From NCBI RefSeq assembly GCF_005061465.1, contig NZ_LAUS01000008.1, positions 1 to 64,000 on the forward strand: 64,000 bases of DNA, in the 5' to 3' direction. Positions 20,085-30,825 of this stretch are shown one piece after another. Under the pieces are notes generated by a model. That model searched no databases. It was not told the origin of the DNA and saw nothing but the letters and a program-made list of their open reading frames with translations. Numbering within the stretch: position 1 is the stretch's first letter; each line of letters begins with the position of its first letter. A program made the translations under genes and the position numbers. The stretch comes from Mycoplasmopsis bovis 8790 (GTDB lineage: Bacteria; Bacillota_I; Bacilli_A; Mycoplasmatales; Metamycoplasmataceae).

Positions 20085-20363
20085 ATGAATAATTTAGATA
20101 AAGAACAAGAAAAATCTCGCTTTACTACTTTTGAAGAAATTAAAGACATAAAAATATTGTCTACTGAAGAAATAAGCAAGCTAAGTGAAGCTGACAGAGA
20201 TACTCTTGTACAAGATGCTGTCCAAAATTTAGATGAGTATACTAGATCTAAATATATTGAAAACAGGAAGAAAATTATTATTTCTTCCTTGCTGGTTATT
20301 GCTTTATTTATTTTAATTGTAGCCACAATAGCAATTGTGATTTACAAAATTCTTCACACATAA
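20085..20363 (+). CDS. Small single-span membrane protein
   Basis: 92 aa. Residues 1-60 are charged and probably cytosolic (STEEISKLSEADRDTL); residues about 64-87 form one strong transmembrane helix (IIISSLLVIALFILIVATIA), ending near the C-terminus, so it is tail-anchored. I do not recognise the family. A SecE-like role is conceivable from the shape but not from sequence. No ribosome site is seen. It sits 42 bp after lipoprotein 3 and ends at a strong bidirectional terminator. Confidence 0.7.
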   Translation: MNNLDKEQEKSRFTTFEEIKDIKILSTEEISKLSEADRDTLVQDAVQNLDEYTRSKYIENRKKIIISSLLVIALFILIVATIAIVIYKILHT

Positions 20364-20373
20364 TAATCACTTT

Positions 20374-20408
20374 AAAAAAGCAGGTTATAGTCACAAACCT
20401 GCTTTTTT
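20374..20408 (+). terminator. Bidirectional terminator, 20085 gene and thiI
   Basis: Perfect 13-bp stem AAAAAAGCAGGTT / AACCTGCTTTTTT. It serves both convergent genes; its right arm overlaps the thiI stop codon. Confidence 0.88.
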
Positions 20409-21543
20409 ATTCAATTACTAAATGCTCAATGCCGCTTTCTAAGAGTTCTTCTTCTAAATTATTAAGATTAGATAATTCACTTTCTAATCTAATTGAAGTT
20501 GACAAATTAGGCTTGGTTACAGGGCTTTTTGGCGCAAAAAGCTCACATGTTTCCTTGGCTTTTTCTATGGAAATATCATAAGTTCCAATGTGTTTTGCAA
20601 TATTAATAGTTTCTACTTTATCATTAGCCAGAATTGGTCTTAAAATTAATAAATCACTAGCATTAGCAATGGTTGATAGACTTTCAATTGTTTGGCTAGC
20701 AACTTGACCTAAATTTTCACCATTTGATAAGACTATAATGTTTTGCTTTTTAGCAAATTTAGAAGCAATTCTGTAAAAACTGCGACGCATTAAATTAATT
20801 TTGTATGCTTCATTTGAAGTAAAAGAAATATAGTTCATTAGTTTTGAATAGTTAGCCAAGTAGAGATTGCTTTTGCCTTGGTATTTTGATAAAACCGAAA
20901 CTAAAGATTTGATTTTATTAATAGTTTTTTCATCTGTTTGTGGAGGTGAAACAAATGAAATAAAATGAACTCTTAAGCCTCTTTTCATAAGTTCAAAGGC
21001 AGCAACAGGACTATCTATTCCTCCAGACATTAAATGAAGAGTAGAACCACTTATTCCTACAGGTAAACCACCTAGTGCACTATAGATTTTACTGAATAAA
21101 TATGTTTTATCTGAGCGCACTTCTATATTTACATTACAATCAGGATTATGCACGTCTACTTTAACTCATGGGCAATACTTTAGTACGGCTGCTCCAACTT
21201 TTTGGTTTATTTCAGCACTAGTAAAGTCAAACTTTTTATTATTTCTTCTTGCTGATATCTTAAAGGCTTTATCTTCCTTATCAACTAGTTTTATAGCATT
21301 ATTAGTAATTTGTTCAATATCATTTTCACAAAAAATAACTGGACTATAACTAGTGATACCAAAAACATATTGTAGCTTTTTTATATTATATTCAGAATAT
21401 GAAAGAAACATTCTGTCATACTTAATTTCAGGATATTCGCCAGTAATAACTTTGATATTTCTAGCTAGCTGAGTAATAAATGAATCTCTATTTTTACCTT
21501 TAAGTGTTAGTTCACCATATCTTATTAAAATCTTTTCGTACAT
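20407..21543 (-). CDS. thiI: tRNA 4-thiouridine synthase ThiI
   Basis: 378 aa: N-terminal ferredoxin-like and THUMP domains (RYGELTLKGKNR at residues 8-19), then the PP-loop ATPase with SGGIDSP. There is no C-terminal rhodanese domain, as in other Firmicutes relatives. It adenylates U8 of tRNA for thiolation. One TGA-Trp at 21163-21165 lies between the two halves. ATG at 21543, one base after the stop of the EzrA-like gene, with AAAGGA inside that gene's end. No cysteine desulfurase gene is adjacent in this window. Confidence 0.94.
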
Positions 21544-21544
21544 A

Positions 21545-23173
21545 TTATTTTCCTTTAATAGCAGCAGCTAGTAATTCAAAAGCCTCTTTGAATTTAAAAG
21601 AGACAATGTTACTGTCAATATATAGCATATACTCTTCAATTTCAGAGCTATTTATACTGCTCAACTGTGCCATTTTCTCCATAAGAGCGTCAATCATAGC
21701 TTTATAAGCATATTGTGTATATACTTTTTTATAAATTGTACATAGTAATGAAGTTCATTTAGTTCATAATTCAGAACTTAAATCTATATATTGCTTTTCG
21801 CTAAAATCGTTGTTAATTTCTTTATTTAGCAAAATTAATTTTCTAAATAATTCATTATTTTCAAATAACTTTTCTAGAATATCTCTTAAATTCAGTAGTC
21901 TATGACACCACTGATTGTTTATATCTAAATATACTTTGTCATATATTCTCTTGATATTTAAATAATCGTATTTTGAAATTATTTGATTTAGTAATTTTAA
22001 TAATTCACTATATTCTTCTAAAAATGTTTGTAATTCTAAAAGCCCTATTTCTTTATTATTATCAGCTTTATTTTTTAGCACTTCAAAATCTTTAATGAGA
22101 TTTTCTCAAAAAATTATAGTTGACAAATTGTCCTGTTTTATAGTATTCTTGTAAAAAGATTCTTCTTTTGTTTTACTAATGAATGAGTCAATATAATTAT
22201 TTATTTTTTCAATTTCTTCTTTTAGAAGACTAAATTTATTTTTGATAAAACTTTTAAACTCAGAATTAAGTTTATTGTGTTTTATCAAAGTAAAATATTT
22301 AAAATATATTGCTTTAGTTTCTCTTAATAATTCCTGATATGGACTAGTTGTAAAGTTGTTTTGTAGTTTTTTTAAGTTGTTTTTCAATTCTGTCAGCGAA
22401 CTCTCAAATTTATAGTCAAAACTTTGGTTTTCTAGCATTTTGGGAATAAGTTCAAAAATAGCTTTTTCTAACTTAACCATTACATCAACTTTTTTACAAA
22501 ATGAATAAACTCTCTTTTCATATTCATTTATTTCAGCTGAAACATTTGTTATTTCAACATTAATTTTCTTATCTTCGAAAGCAAAATTATTTTTTTGCAA
22601 TTCATCAAGCTCTTGGAGTAATAGGTTATATGTGTGCATTAAGTTATTTTTGTTTTTGTATATATATTTCTCTAATTCTAAAAGGACTGACGATAGTTTT
22701 GAGCTTATTGAATCAACTATTCCTCAATGTATGTTAAGCTTTTCAGACTTTTGATTAAATTTATCTCATAATTTTTTGTACTCTGCGTATAAGTCATTTA
22801 ACCTATCAAATTCAAGTTTTAAATCGCTGAATCGTTTTTTTGAATTAGCTCTTATTTGGTTACATACTGCAAATAATGGCTTGTATATTTTTTTCATCTC
22901 GTCATTTAAGTTTACTAGTTCACTAAGATGTTTCTTATAATCACCTTGTGACTGCGCAACACTTTTAAATCTAGAAATTGTTACAGAGCCATTAGTGGTT
23001 TTAGAACTAAGAAATTTATATACTGAATCAGCTTGCTTTTTTATTTTTTTAATTTTGTTATTTCTGACTAAAAAAAACACAATAACTATCGCAATTATTG
23101 AGCAAATAACTAAAAAAATAATTAATGATATTAAAGCTATTTTGGCTTCTGAAGAAGATAATGTTTTATTCAT
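21545..23173 (-). CDS. EzrA-like septation ring protein (probable)
   Basis: 542 aa, one frame with TGA as Trp. One N-terminal transmembrane helix (residues about 12-36, LISLIIFLVICSIIAIVIVFFL) with a short outside tail, followed by roughly 500 residues of charged helical, coiled-coil sequence. This is the plan of EzrA, which regulates FtsZ rings. Support also comes from context: in Bacillus and relatives ezrA lies just before nifZ-thiI, and here this gene is directly before thiI with one base between. Sequence identity to EzrA cannot be judged by eye, so the name is an inference. No good ribosome site before the ATG at 23173. Confidence 0.55.
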
Positions 23174-23236
23174 ATAATTAAAAATTATAATAAAAGATAA
23201 AATAAAAAACCAAGTAAAGTTGGTTTTAAAATATTA

Positions 23237-23437
23237 TTATTGAGCGCGCAAGTTTAAACTTTTATATCCTTCAACTTTTTTACCTTTGTAAAAGCCACAG
23301 TGTTCACATACACGGTGTTGTTGAATCATATTAGAGCAGTTTTTGCATGAAATTAAATTTTGTACTGGTAAAGCATCATGAGTACGTCTTTTGTGCTTAC
23401 GTTGCTTAGATGTTTTACGCTTTGGAACTATAGCCAT
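23237..23437 (-). CDS. rpmF: 50S ribosomal protein L32
   Basis: 66 aa. MAIVPKRKTSKQRKHKRR at the start and a zinc ribbon of two CxxC pairs (CKNC, CEHC). Strong GGAGGGTGCA before the ATG. It stands alone, 63 bp upstream of the EzrA-like start. Confidence 0.97.
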   Translation of the reverse strand: MAIVPKRKTSKQRKHKRRTHDALPVQNLISCKNCSNMIQQHRVCEHCGFYKGKKVEGYKSLNLRAQ

Positions 23438-23633
23438 TGCACCCTCCTCACTGTTAAAATAGTTGTTGAAAAATAAGTATTTAAATTATAGTAAAAAATT
23501 AATTTTTTTTATTTATTTATTAATTTTTTATACACTCATAACTAGAATTATAAAATATTACTTATCATGCTGTTTTATAGAGCAATTAGTAAAATAGTAG
23601 TTAAAATATTTATGCATATATAATATGGAATAA

Positions 23634-23657
23634 AAAAATTTAGCATATTAGCTAAAC
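23634..23657 (-). terminator. Terminator of the pot operon
   Basis: Stem AGTTTAGC / GCTAAATT on the minus strand (one G-U pair), followed by a T-run from the AAAAAAA at 23632-23638. It lies 5 bp after the potD stop. Confidence 0.65.
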
Positions 23658-23661
23658 TTTT

Positions 23662-25563
23662 TTAAGATTTTAATTTATTGTCATAATAAATGTTAATTTC
23701 AGTCTGAACTTCATGTGTTACAGGGCTAATTGGAATATGCTTAACATGATATTTAAAGCCTTTTAAATCATCTAGTTTTTTCTCTGGATCAGTTGATTTA
23801 AAGTCTTTAAAAGTGTATTCACTTTCTATTTTGTATAAGTTTTTAAGATAATCTCTTTGGTATTCATTAAATGTATCGCCATATCCAGGGAATTTATCTT
23901 CTGAAAACTCATTATCAAGAACATATTGATATAAACTTTGAATAGCTGGAGTATATCTAATGTAATCAAATGCAAAGTATGCTCCATATTTTTCGTATCA
24001 TTCGTCTTTATCTTTGTTAGAAGATACATTTTTTCTAGCTTTTTCAATATTATCAGAATTTCAAAATTCATCAGGCTGGTCATATCCAGCAAATACTGTT
24101 TTATGCATTGCATCAATCATATCCTGTGCAACATTTTCTTCAGTTGAATTAGCTATGACAAAGCCATCAACTAATAATAAGTTAACTGAAGGACGAATAA
24201 ATCTTACAACACCATCTGGCACTTCTGAATTTTTAACATTGTCTAATGAATAAAAGGCATCAACTGCATCACCATTATAGATAATAGCAACATTTGAGCT
24301 TTTTGATGGATCTATTAATGTGTTAAGTAACTCTAGTCCATTTCCATTAGTTCTTACTCTTTCAGTGTCAGTGATTTTGAAACCGGTTGAATCTTCAAAC
24401 ATATCAACAAACTGATCAATTAAATCTCTATAGATTTCTGTCCTTATCTTTTTATTAGTGATGTTTGTTTCTTCAATTAAAACAGCTTCTCCAGTAGGTT
24501 GCGACACTCTTTTGCCTGTTTTAGTATCTAGTCTATATGAAGAACCATAAATCATATTATCACGAACAGCATTTGTATATTGGTAATACTTAAAGGAATC
24601 TTGTTCAGAATCTGCCCCATAAGGATTTCTAAGTAATTTTAGAGCTTCAGACATTGGCAAGTGCGAGTGCTCTTCAATCTTTTCTTGTCCTGTTTGCTTA
24701 TCAACAACTTTTTCCTTGTACTTGTTGTTTGGATTATTAAGAATTTCAATTATTTTTGAATTTATTTGTTTTTCAATGCCATTGTGAACTCCTGCAAAGT
24801 AGTCGCTAATGGCATTTTTATATTTAGCATCATAATCTTTTTTGGCTATTTCATAGTCTTTTTGGGCTTGCTCGTCTTCGCTATCATCAGGTTCTTCAGG
24901 AGCTTCCATATGAAATGGCTTAAATAACTTATTATACTTTGCTAATTTTTGTGGGTTATATGCAATAACCATATCTTGCATAAAGTAAGGAATGAAATAA
25001 TCATATAAATGAAGTCTTTCTTCATCTGGCAAGTCTTTTTGTTTTTTATTAGGAATAATTGTTCCACTTTCATCAAAAACAGGAACATTATCTAATAAAG
25101 CATCATAAGATTTAATGTGCTCAAAAACAACGGGATTATATATAACTTTTAGATTTTCTTCAGTAGATTTAGAATCGTCTCATTTTGCATTAAATATTTT
25201 CTTAAAGTCAGATCTTTTGAACTTTCTTAAAAGTGGTTTGCCTTGGTTACTGTTAATAATTAATTTTGTAGCCTGACTATCGCTACCAATACCACCTGCT
25301 GTCTTGTTAGTTAGAATATCCCTAGTAAATTCATCTAATACAGCAAATTGCTTGTATTCAAATCTTTTACTTAATTTTTCTAAGTTATATTCATCAATAT
25401 AGGCTTGATAGTTTGAGAAAACAGGTTTGAATGCGCTTTTTGTATATTTGTATGAAACAGCGCCAATTGCAACAGATGCAGCTGTGATAGCAGCTAAAGA
25501 GAATCCAACTTTTTTAGTTAGCACTTTAGACTTAAGAAACTGTGTAAATTTATTGCTTTTCAT
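23662..25563 (-). CDS. potD: Polyamine ABC transporter substrate-binding protein
   Basis: 633 aa, much larger than PotD of other bacteria (about 350). An N-terminal helix (VGFSLAAITAASVAIGAVSY) without lipobox anchors it. The region near residue 400 onward shows binding-protein features (VAIIYNGDAVDAFYSLDN; VRFIRPSVNLLLVDGFVIAN). A highly acidic, helical insert lies around residues 220-260 (EAPEEPDDSEDEQ). Position after potABC fits the spermidine/putrescine system; the M. genitalium MG042-MG045 cluster has the same order. ATG at 25563 chosen for the GGAGG at a spacing of 6 nt; a TTG further up is less likely. Overlaps potC by 14 nt. Confidence 0.82.
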
Positions 25564-26443
25564 CACTGCCTCCAATGTCAAATAGAGCAGTTTTTGCTGA
25601 TAGCTCTTCCTTATTTTCCTGTTCTATTGCCTTTTTCGCTTTTTTGCTACTTTTATTAATTTTGATTCATTTGTAACTAATGTATATAACATTGAATGCT
25701 AATACAATAATTAATAATGACGCTCCAACAACTAATCCTCATGCTCTAAATTCACCTTCATATAATTTAGTGCCTAATGTAGAAGTGTTAGAAACTGTTC
25801 TTAAAATAATAAAGTCATCAAAACTTAGAAATGCAGCAACTATAGCAGCAAAAAAGCTAGAAGGCAACATATATACAAAATATGTTTTAAATCATGCTCT
25901 AGTTTTGCTATATCCTAAGTCTTGAGCAGCTTCAAAAAGCGAAGCATTAAATTTATCGCTTCTAGGAAACATTAGTGTAATAGCATATGGAAGCGCCATT
26001 ACTGTGTGACCAACAATACCACGAAATAGACCTTCACGTGTATTTACTAGTGCGCCAAACAAGGCAGAAAATAATAATGCAAGGCCAATAGCACTAATGT
26101 TATCAGGGTTAATCAAAGGCACGTTATTAGTTCCTAAAATTAGCTTGCTATATGCTCTATTTTTTTGTCTTCACATACCATAGCAAGTAAATAGCGAGAT
26201 AGAAACAACTAAAGCAGAAACTGCAAAAGCTATTATTATTGAGTTAAGCAAAGCAACTCCTCTACCTTCATTAAAAAATGTAGATCAGTTGTTTGTTGTA
26301 AAGCCATTTCAGCTTGTTCTAACAAACCCTTTGCTACTTGGGTTGTTAAAACTAAAAATTGCAGCATACAAAAGTGGGATATAGAAAGCTAATAGAATTA
26401 TGTGAATGTAAAAGCTTTTTAGTACTCTAATTAACTTACTCAT
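25550..26443 (-). CDS. potC: Polyamine ABC transporter permease PotC
   Basis: 297 aa, six predicted membrane helices. The ATPase-contact loop of binding-protein-dependent permeases is visible as FEAAQDLGYSKTRAWFKTYF. Partner of PotB in the membrane channel. The start ATG lies inside the end of potB (8-nt overlap) and the 3' end overlaps potD. A C-terminal tail of about 35 charged residues (KWIKINKSSKKAKK) is an extra. Confidence 0.9.
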
Positions 26444-27272
26444 ATCTTGCTCTCCTTCTTCTTTTGAATACTCTTGGCAAGAAGCTTATTAATGCGAATG
26501 TACCTATAAATATGACTGATACTACAATAACTAATGTAGTGCCAATAGCTACTTCATATTGGTTTGCAGGGTTAGTGTAGTTATTGATTACAGTACCGAT
26601 TAGCTGATGTTGTGAGCCATCTGGAAGTAATTTATCACTTATAACAAAGTTAGTAGCACTAGATAAGAAAATAATACCTAGACCACTTAATATTGCTTTG
26701 CTACTGTATGGCAAAATTACTCTAAATAATGTTCTAACTGGCCCATTACCTAAGTCATGAGAAGCTTCAACAATATTTTCTGGCATATCTCTAAAGACTG
26801 AATAAAGTGGCATTATCATATATGGCAAGTTTAAGTAGGTTAAACCAAAAATCATAAACCAAACTGCATTAAGATCGTTTTCTTTCGAAACAATAGTTAA
26901 GAAAAAGCCACGTACTGCATAAATTTTTGCAATAGTAAATATTACTAATGGACTTAAAATAAGGCTCATAGCATAAATTGGCATAATTTTGTTTTTGCTT
27001 CTAGCTACAAAATATGCATATGGCAATCCTATAATTAAACATAATAAAGCAGATATGATTCCAATAAATAAGCTTCTTCAAATTTTAGTTCAAGTTTTTG
27101 AATCTTTAACCAATTTAAATGAATCAAAAGTTGGATCAGCTATATGAATAACTGAGTTAACAATAATTAAAATAATTGGTAAGAACACTAAAAGAATAGC
27201 TATAAAAATGTAAGGAAGAAGGAATAATAATCTTCTGTTAAGACCTAAAGATGCTTTAATTCCTGAATTCAT
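26436..27272 (-). CDS. potB: Polyamine ABC transporter permease PotB
   Basis: 278 aa, six helices; EAA-type loop EASHDLGNGPVRTLFRVILP. First membrane helix LLFLLPYIFIAILLVFLPII. The TGA at 27090-27092 is Trp. Overlaps the end of potA by 17 nt and the start of potC by 8 nt, so translation of the four subunits is linked. Confidence 0.9.
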
Positions 27273-28668
27273 TAGATGTATAGTCTCACTTGCTATCTTT
27301 ATTCATTAAATGAATACTGTCAATTGTTCAACTAATATCTACAATATCATTTAGCTCAAATTTCTTAGCAGTCTCAACATAAATATATTCACCCATATTT
27401 AGCTTCACTTTTAGATAGTAATAGCTACCACGATAGGCAATATCTTGAATACTTCCTCTTAACTTTTCTTTAGTTTTCTTACTTTCTTTACTCTTTTCAA
27501 CTTCTTCATCTTCATCAACTAAGATAATGTCAATGTCCTCAGGACGAATAAGAACATCAACTTCTTGTTCATCATTGAACTCATCTTCATCATGAACTGT
27601 TTTAAAGGTTTTGCCCAAAAGGTCTACTGTACAGTCTTCTTTGTTAAAAGTACCATTGAAAATATTTGAATCTCCAATAAATGAAGCAACTCATTTATTA
27701 ACTGGATAGTCATAAATATTTTTAGGGCTATCGTATTGTTCAATTCTGCCACCACGCATAACAGCAACCATGTCTGATAATTCTAATGCTTCGTCTTGAT
27801 CGTGGGTAACAAAGATAAATGTTAGACCTAATTTTTGCTGCAAGCTTCTAAGAAGCACTTGCATTTTTTGTCTAATTTTAGCATCAAGCGCACTTAATGG
27901 CTCATCTAAAAGCAAAATACTTGGTTTGATAATTAAACTTCTAGCCAATGCAACTCTTTGACGCATACCACCAGAAAGCTCACTAATTGATTTCTTTTCA
28001 TTTCCTTCTAGTCCAACTAACTTAACAAAGTCCTTTACTAATTGATCAATTTCATTTTTAGTAAGCTTTCTTTTTAAAAATTTATTTTCAAAAGATTCAG
28101 TTTGCTGTTGAACATAATTTTCTCAATATGAGTAGTTAAAGTCTGATCTATCCAATCACTTTTGTCTTCTTCTGTAAGTGATTGTATTAGGCTTTAGTGT
28201 TTCCATTTCTTCAATGTACTTATCTTGTAAATCATCTAATTCTTGCATTTTCTTTTGAGCTAATTCAGTTCACTTAATTTTCTTTTCAGCAAGAATTCTT
28301 TCATATCTAGGATTTATAGTTTCTTTAGGAACTCTTTTAAGTGGTAATCCAAATTTAATGTTACCTTCAACGTTTAAATGCGGAAACAATGCATAATCTT
28401 GAAAAATAGTTGATAGATCTCTTTTGTGAGGTGGTAAGTCCTTAATATCTAGACCATTAAATTGAATTTCACCACGAGTGGTTTTTTCAAAGCCCGCGAT
28501 TAGTCTTAAAATAGTGGTTTTACCACTGCCAGATGGGCCTAGTAATGTGACAAAGTCACCTTTTTTAATATTTAATTCGATGTTATCTAAAACAATTTTG
28601 CCATCGAATTCTTTGACAACTTCCTTAAGCTTAATAATGTAAGGAAGTTTTTCTTTTTTTTGTATCAC
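27256..28668 (-). CDS. potA: Polyamine ABC transporter ATPase PotA, with insertion
   Basis: 470 aa, about 100 longer than usual. Walker A GPSGSGKT at residues 44-51, Q-loop FQDYALF, signature LSGGMRQ near 231, Walker [14 protein letters not shown], switch [12 protein letters not shown]. Between Q-loop and signature lies an extra charged helical stretch of about 90 residues ([10 protein letters not shown] ... [15 protein letters not shown]). The C-terminal regulatory domain holds an acidic insert. Start is GTG at 28666-28668 with AAGGAGG only 4 nt away. First gene of potABCD. Confidence 0.92.
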
Positions 28669-28927
28669 AAATCCTCCTTAATATTTTTTAAAAATTAAAA
28701 AAATACAAAAGGGGAGACTGTATCATATAAATTTTGACTATATTCAGTGACAAAAAAAGGCAATGAAGGGTTTAGATCTTCATTGAATATCATAAGTGCT
28801 ATTTTTAATCAATAACGGCTCTCTTGTATTACTTTTATTGTCATTAGTTTAATTATTTTATAATATATTTTATTTTTATCAAAAGTTTAATTTTTATAGT
28901 TTTTTTATTTTTTAAAAGGAAATAAAT
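28669..28927. other. Divergent intergenic region potA / pepF
   Basis: 259 bp without an open frame worth naming. It must hold the promoters of the pot operon and of pepF. I see no clear operator; AAAAGGAAATAAAT before pepF is its ribosome site. Confidence 0.5.
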
Positions 28928-30769
28928 ATGAAGCAATATCCTAGTTATGACAATGTAAATAATGAGTACAAATGAGACTTAGAATCTATTTTAGAAGGAC
29001 AAAGTTTTGATTATTGATTAGATAAATATGTAAGCGTTTTTAAACAACTAATTGAAATTAAAGATTCAAAATACAATAGTATTGAATCATTTATTGCTGG
29101 CCTAAAAATGAATGAACAAATGGAAATTGTGGCTAATAAATTACACAATTATATTTCTAATAAAACTAATATAAATCTAACTGATCCAAAAGCACAAGAA
29201 ATGGCGCTTAAGTTTGATTCAGCTAATGAAGAATTAAATAAGCAATATGGATCTGAAATCAATAGATTTTTCAAAAACGCTGATAAATTAAAGTCTTGAG
29301 TTAATGATGAAAGATTAAAATCATATAAAAAAATGATTACTGATACGCTAGATTCATTTAATCATAAGCTACCCAATGATGTTGAAGAGTACTTAACTGA
29401 AGTTGCTTTTGGTGAGCCAAACTTAGAAGATGTTTTTAGCATCCTTACTGATGCAGAGCTTAGATATGATGATGTTTTAGATTCAAAAAATAAAAAGCAT
29501 AAATTAGATCCTATTTCGTATTCTAAGATGCTTAAATCTGATGATGCAACTTTGCGTAAAAATGCTGTTTTACAGTATAGAAAGGCAAAATTGCATCATA
29601 AAGAATCGCTAGCAAATATGCTTATCCAGACATTTAAAAATATTTCTGTAAATGCAAAAGTTAGAAAATATAAAGACTCAATCAATATGCTTACTTATGA
29701 TGATAAAGTAAATGATGAAATGTTGCTAAAGCTATTTAGTAATATTGCATCACTAAAAAATGACATTGCTAAATATTGAAAACATTATAAAAAGTACTAT
29801 GAAGCACACTTTAGTGAAAAATTCAGGCCTTTATATGATGCCAATAGAGATATTTTTAAAGTTAAAAGCAAATACAGTGTTGAAGAAGCAAAGGATATAG
29901 TTTATAATGCACTATTACCATTTGGTTCTGAGTATTCTGACATTATAAAACAGGCTTATAGGGAAAAATGAGTTGACTTTATGAGTGTAAAAAATAAGCT
30001 TTCTGGAGCTTATTCAATTGGCAATAGTTATGGAATTGATAAAAAATTTATACTAATGAATTTTGACGGAGAACTTAATTCAGTTGAAACACTAGCTCAT
30101 GAATTAGGTCACTCAATGCATTCTTATTTTTCAGACAAAAATAATGATATAACCAATGCTAGTTACCCTATATTTTTAGCTGAAATAGCTTCGATTTTTA
30201 ATGAATTAATGCTTTATGACTATTTAATTGAAAAATCAAGTAGCAAAATTGAAAAATTCACTATTTATGGCCACATAATATCGGGTTTTTTTGGGACAAC
30301 TGTTACTCAAGCTAAATGAGCTAACTATGAATATGAACTTTATAAAAAAGTTGATTTAAATGAAGTTGCTCCAAATTATGAAGAGGTTTCAAAAATCTAC
30401 TATGAAACACTCAAAAAGTACTATAAAAAACCTAGAAAATACAAAAAAGAAGAACAAATTGCTGCTGTAACAATTCCTCATTTTTATATGGGATTCTATG
30501 TTTATAAATATGCAATAGGTCAGCTTGTAGCAAACTATTTCTACACTCAATATAAGATGTATGGAAAAGAATTTTTAAGCAAGTATATAAATGATTTTCT
30601 TTCAGCAGGCAATAGGGATTATCCGCTTAATACTTTAAAAAATATGGGAATTGATCTTACTAGTGATGAGTTTTATAAGTCGGGCTTTGCCCACTTTCAT
30701 GAGTGTTTAAACCAATGAATTAAATTAGGGGATGAGATTTTTTCTAAAAAGAATAAGAAGCAAAAATAG
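28928..30769 (+). CDS. pepF: Oligoendopeptidase F
   Basis: 613 aa, M3 family length. Zinc site HELGHS with His391, Glu392 and His395 and the third ligand in EIASIFNE about 25 residues on. Cuts short peptides in the cytosol and so complements Opp import. Many TGA-Trp codons split it in the standard code. Near the end [18 protein letters not shown] is typical for the family. Converges on xfp. Confidence 0.95.
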
Positions 30770-30796
30770 ACGGATTTGCTTATAAAGCAGGTATAA

Positions 30797-30822
30797 AAAA
30801 TATTGGTCAATGCCAATATTTA
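30797..30822. terminator. Bidirectional terminator, pepF and xfp
   Basis: Perfect 9-bp stem AAATATTGG / CCAATATTT, with A-run before and T-rich after. It lies between the convergent stop codons. Confidence 0.8.
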
Positions 30823-30825
30823 TTT

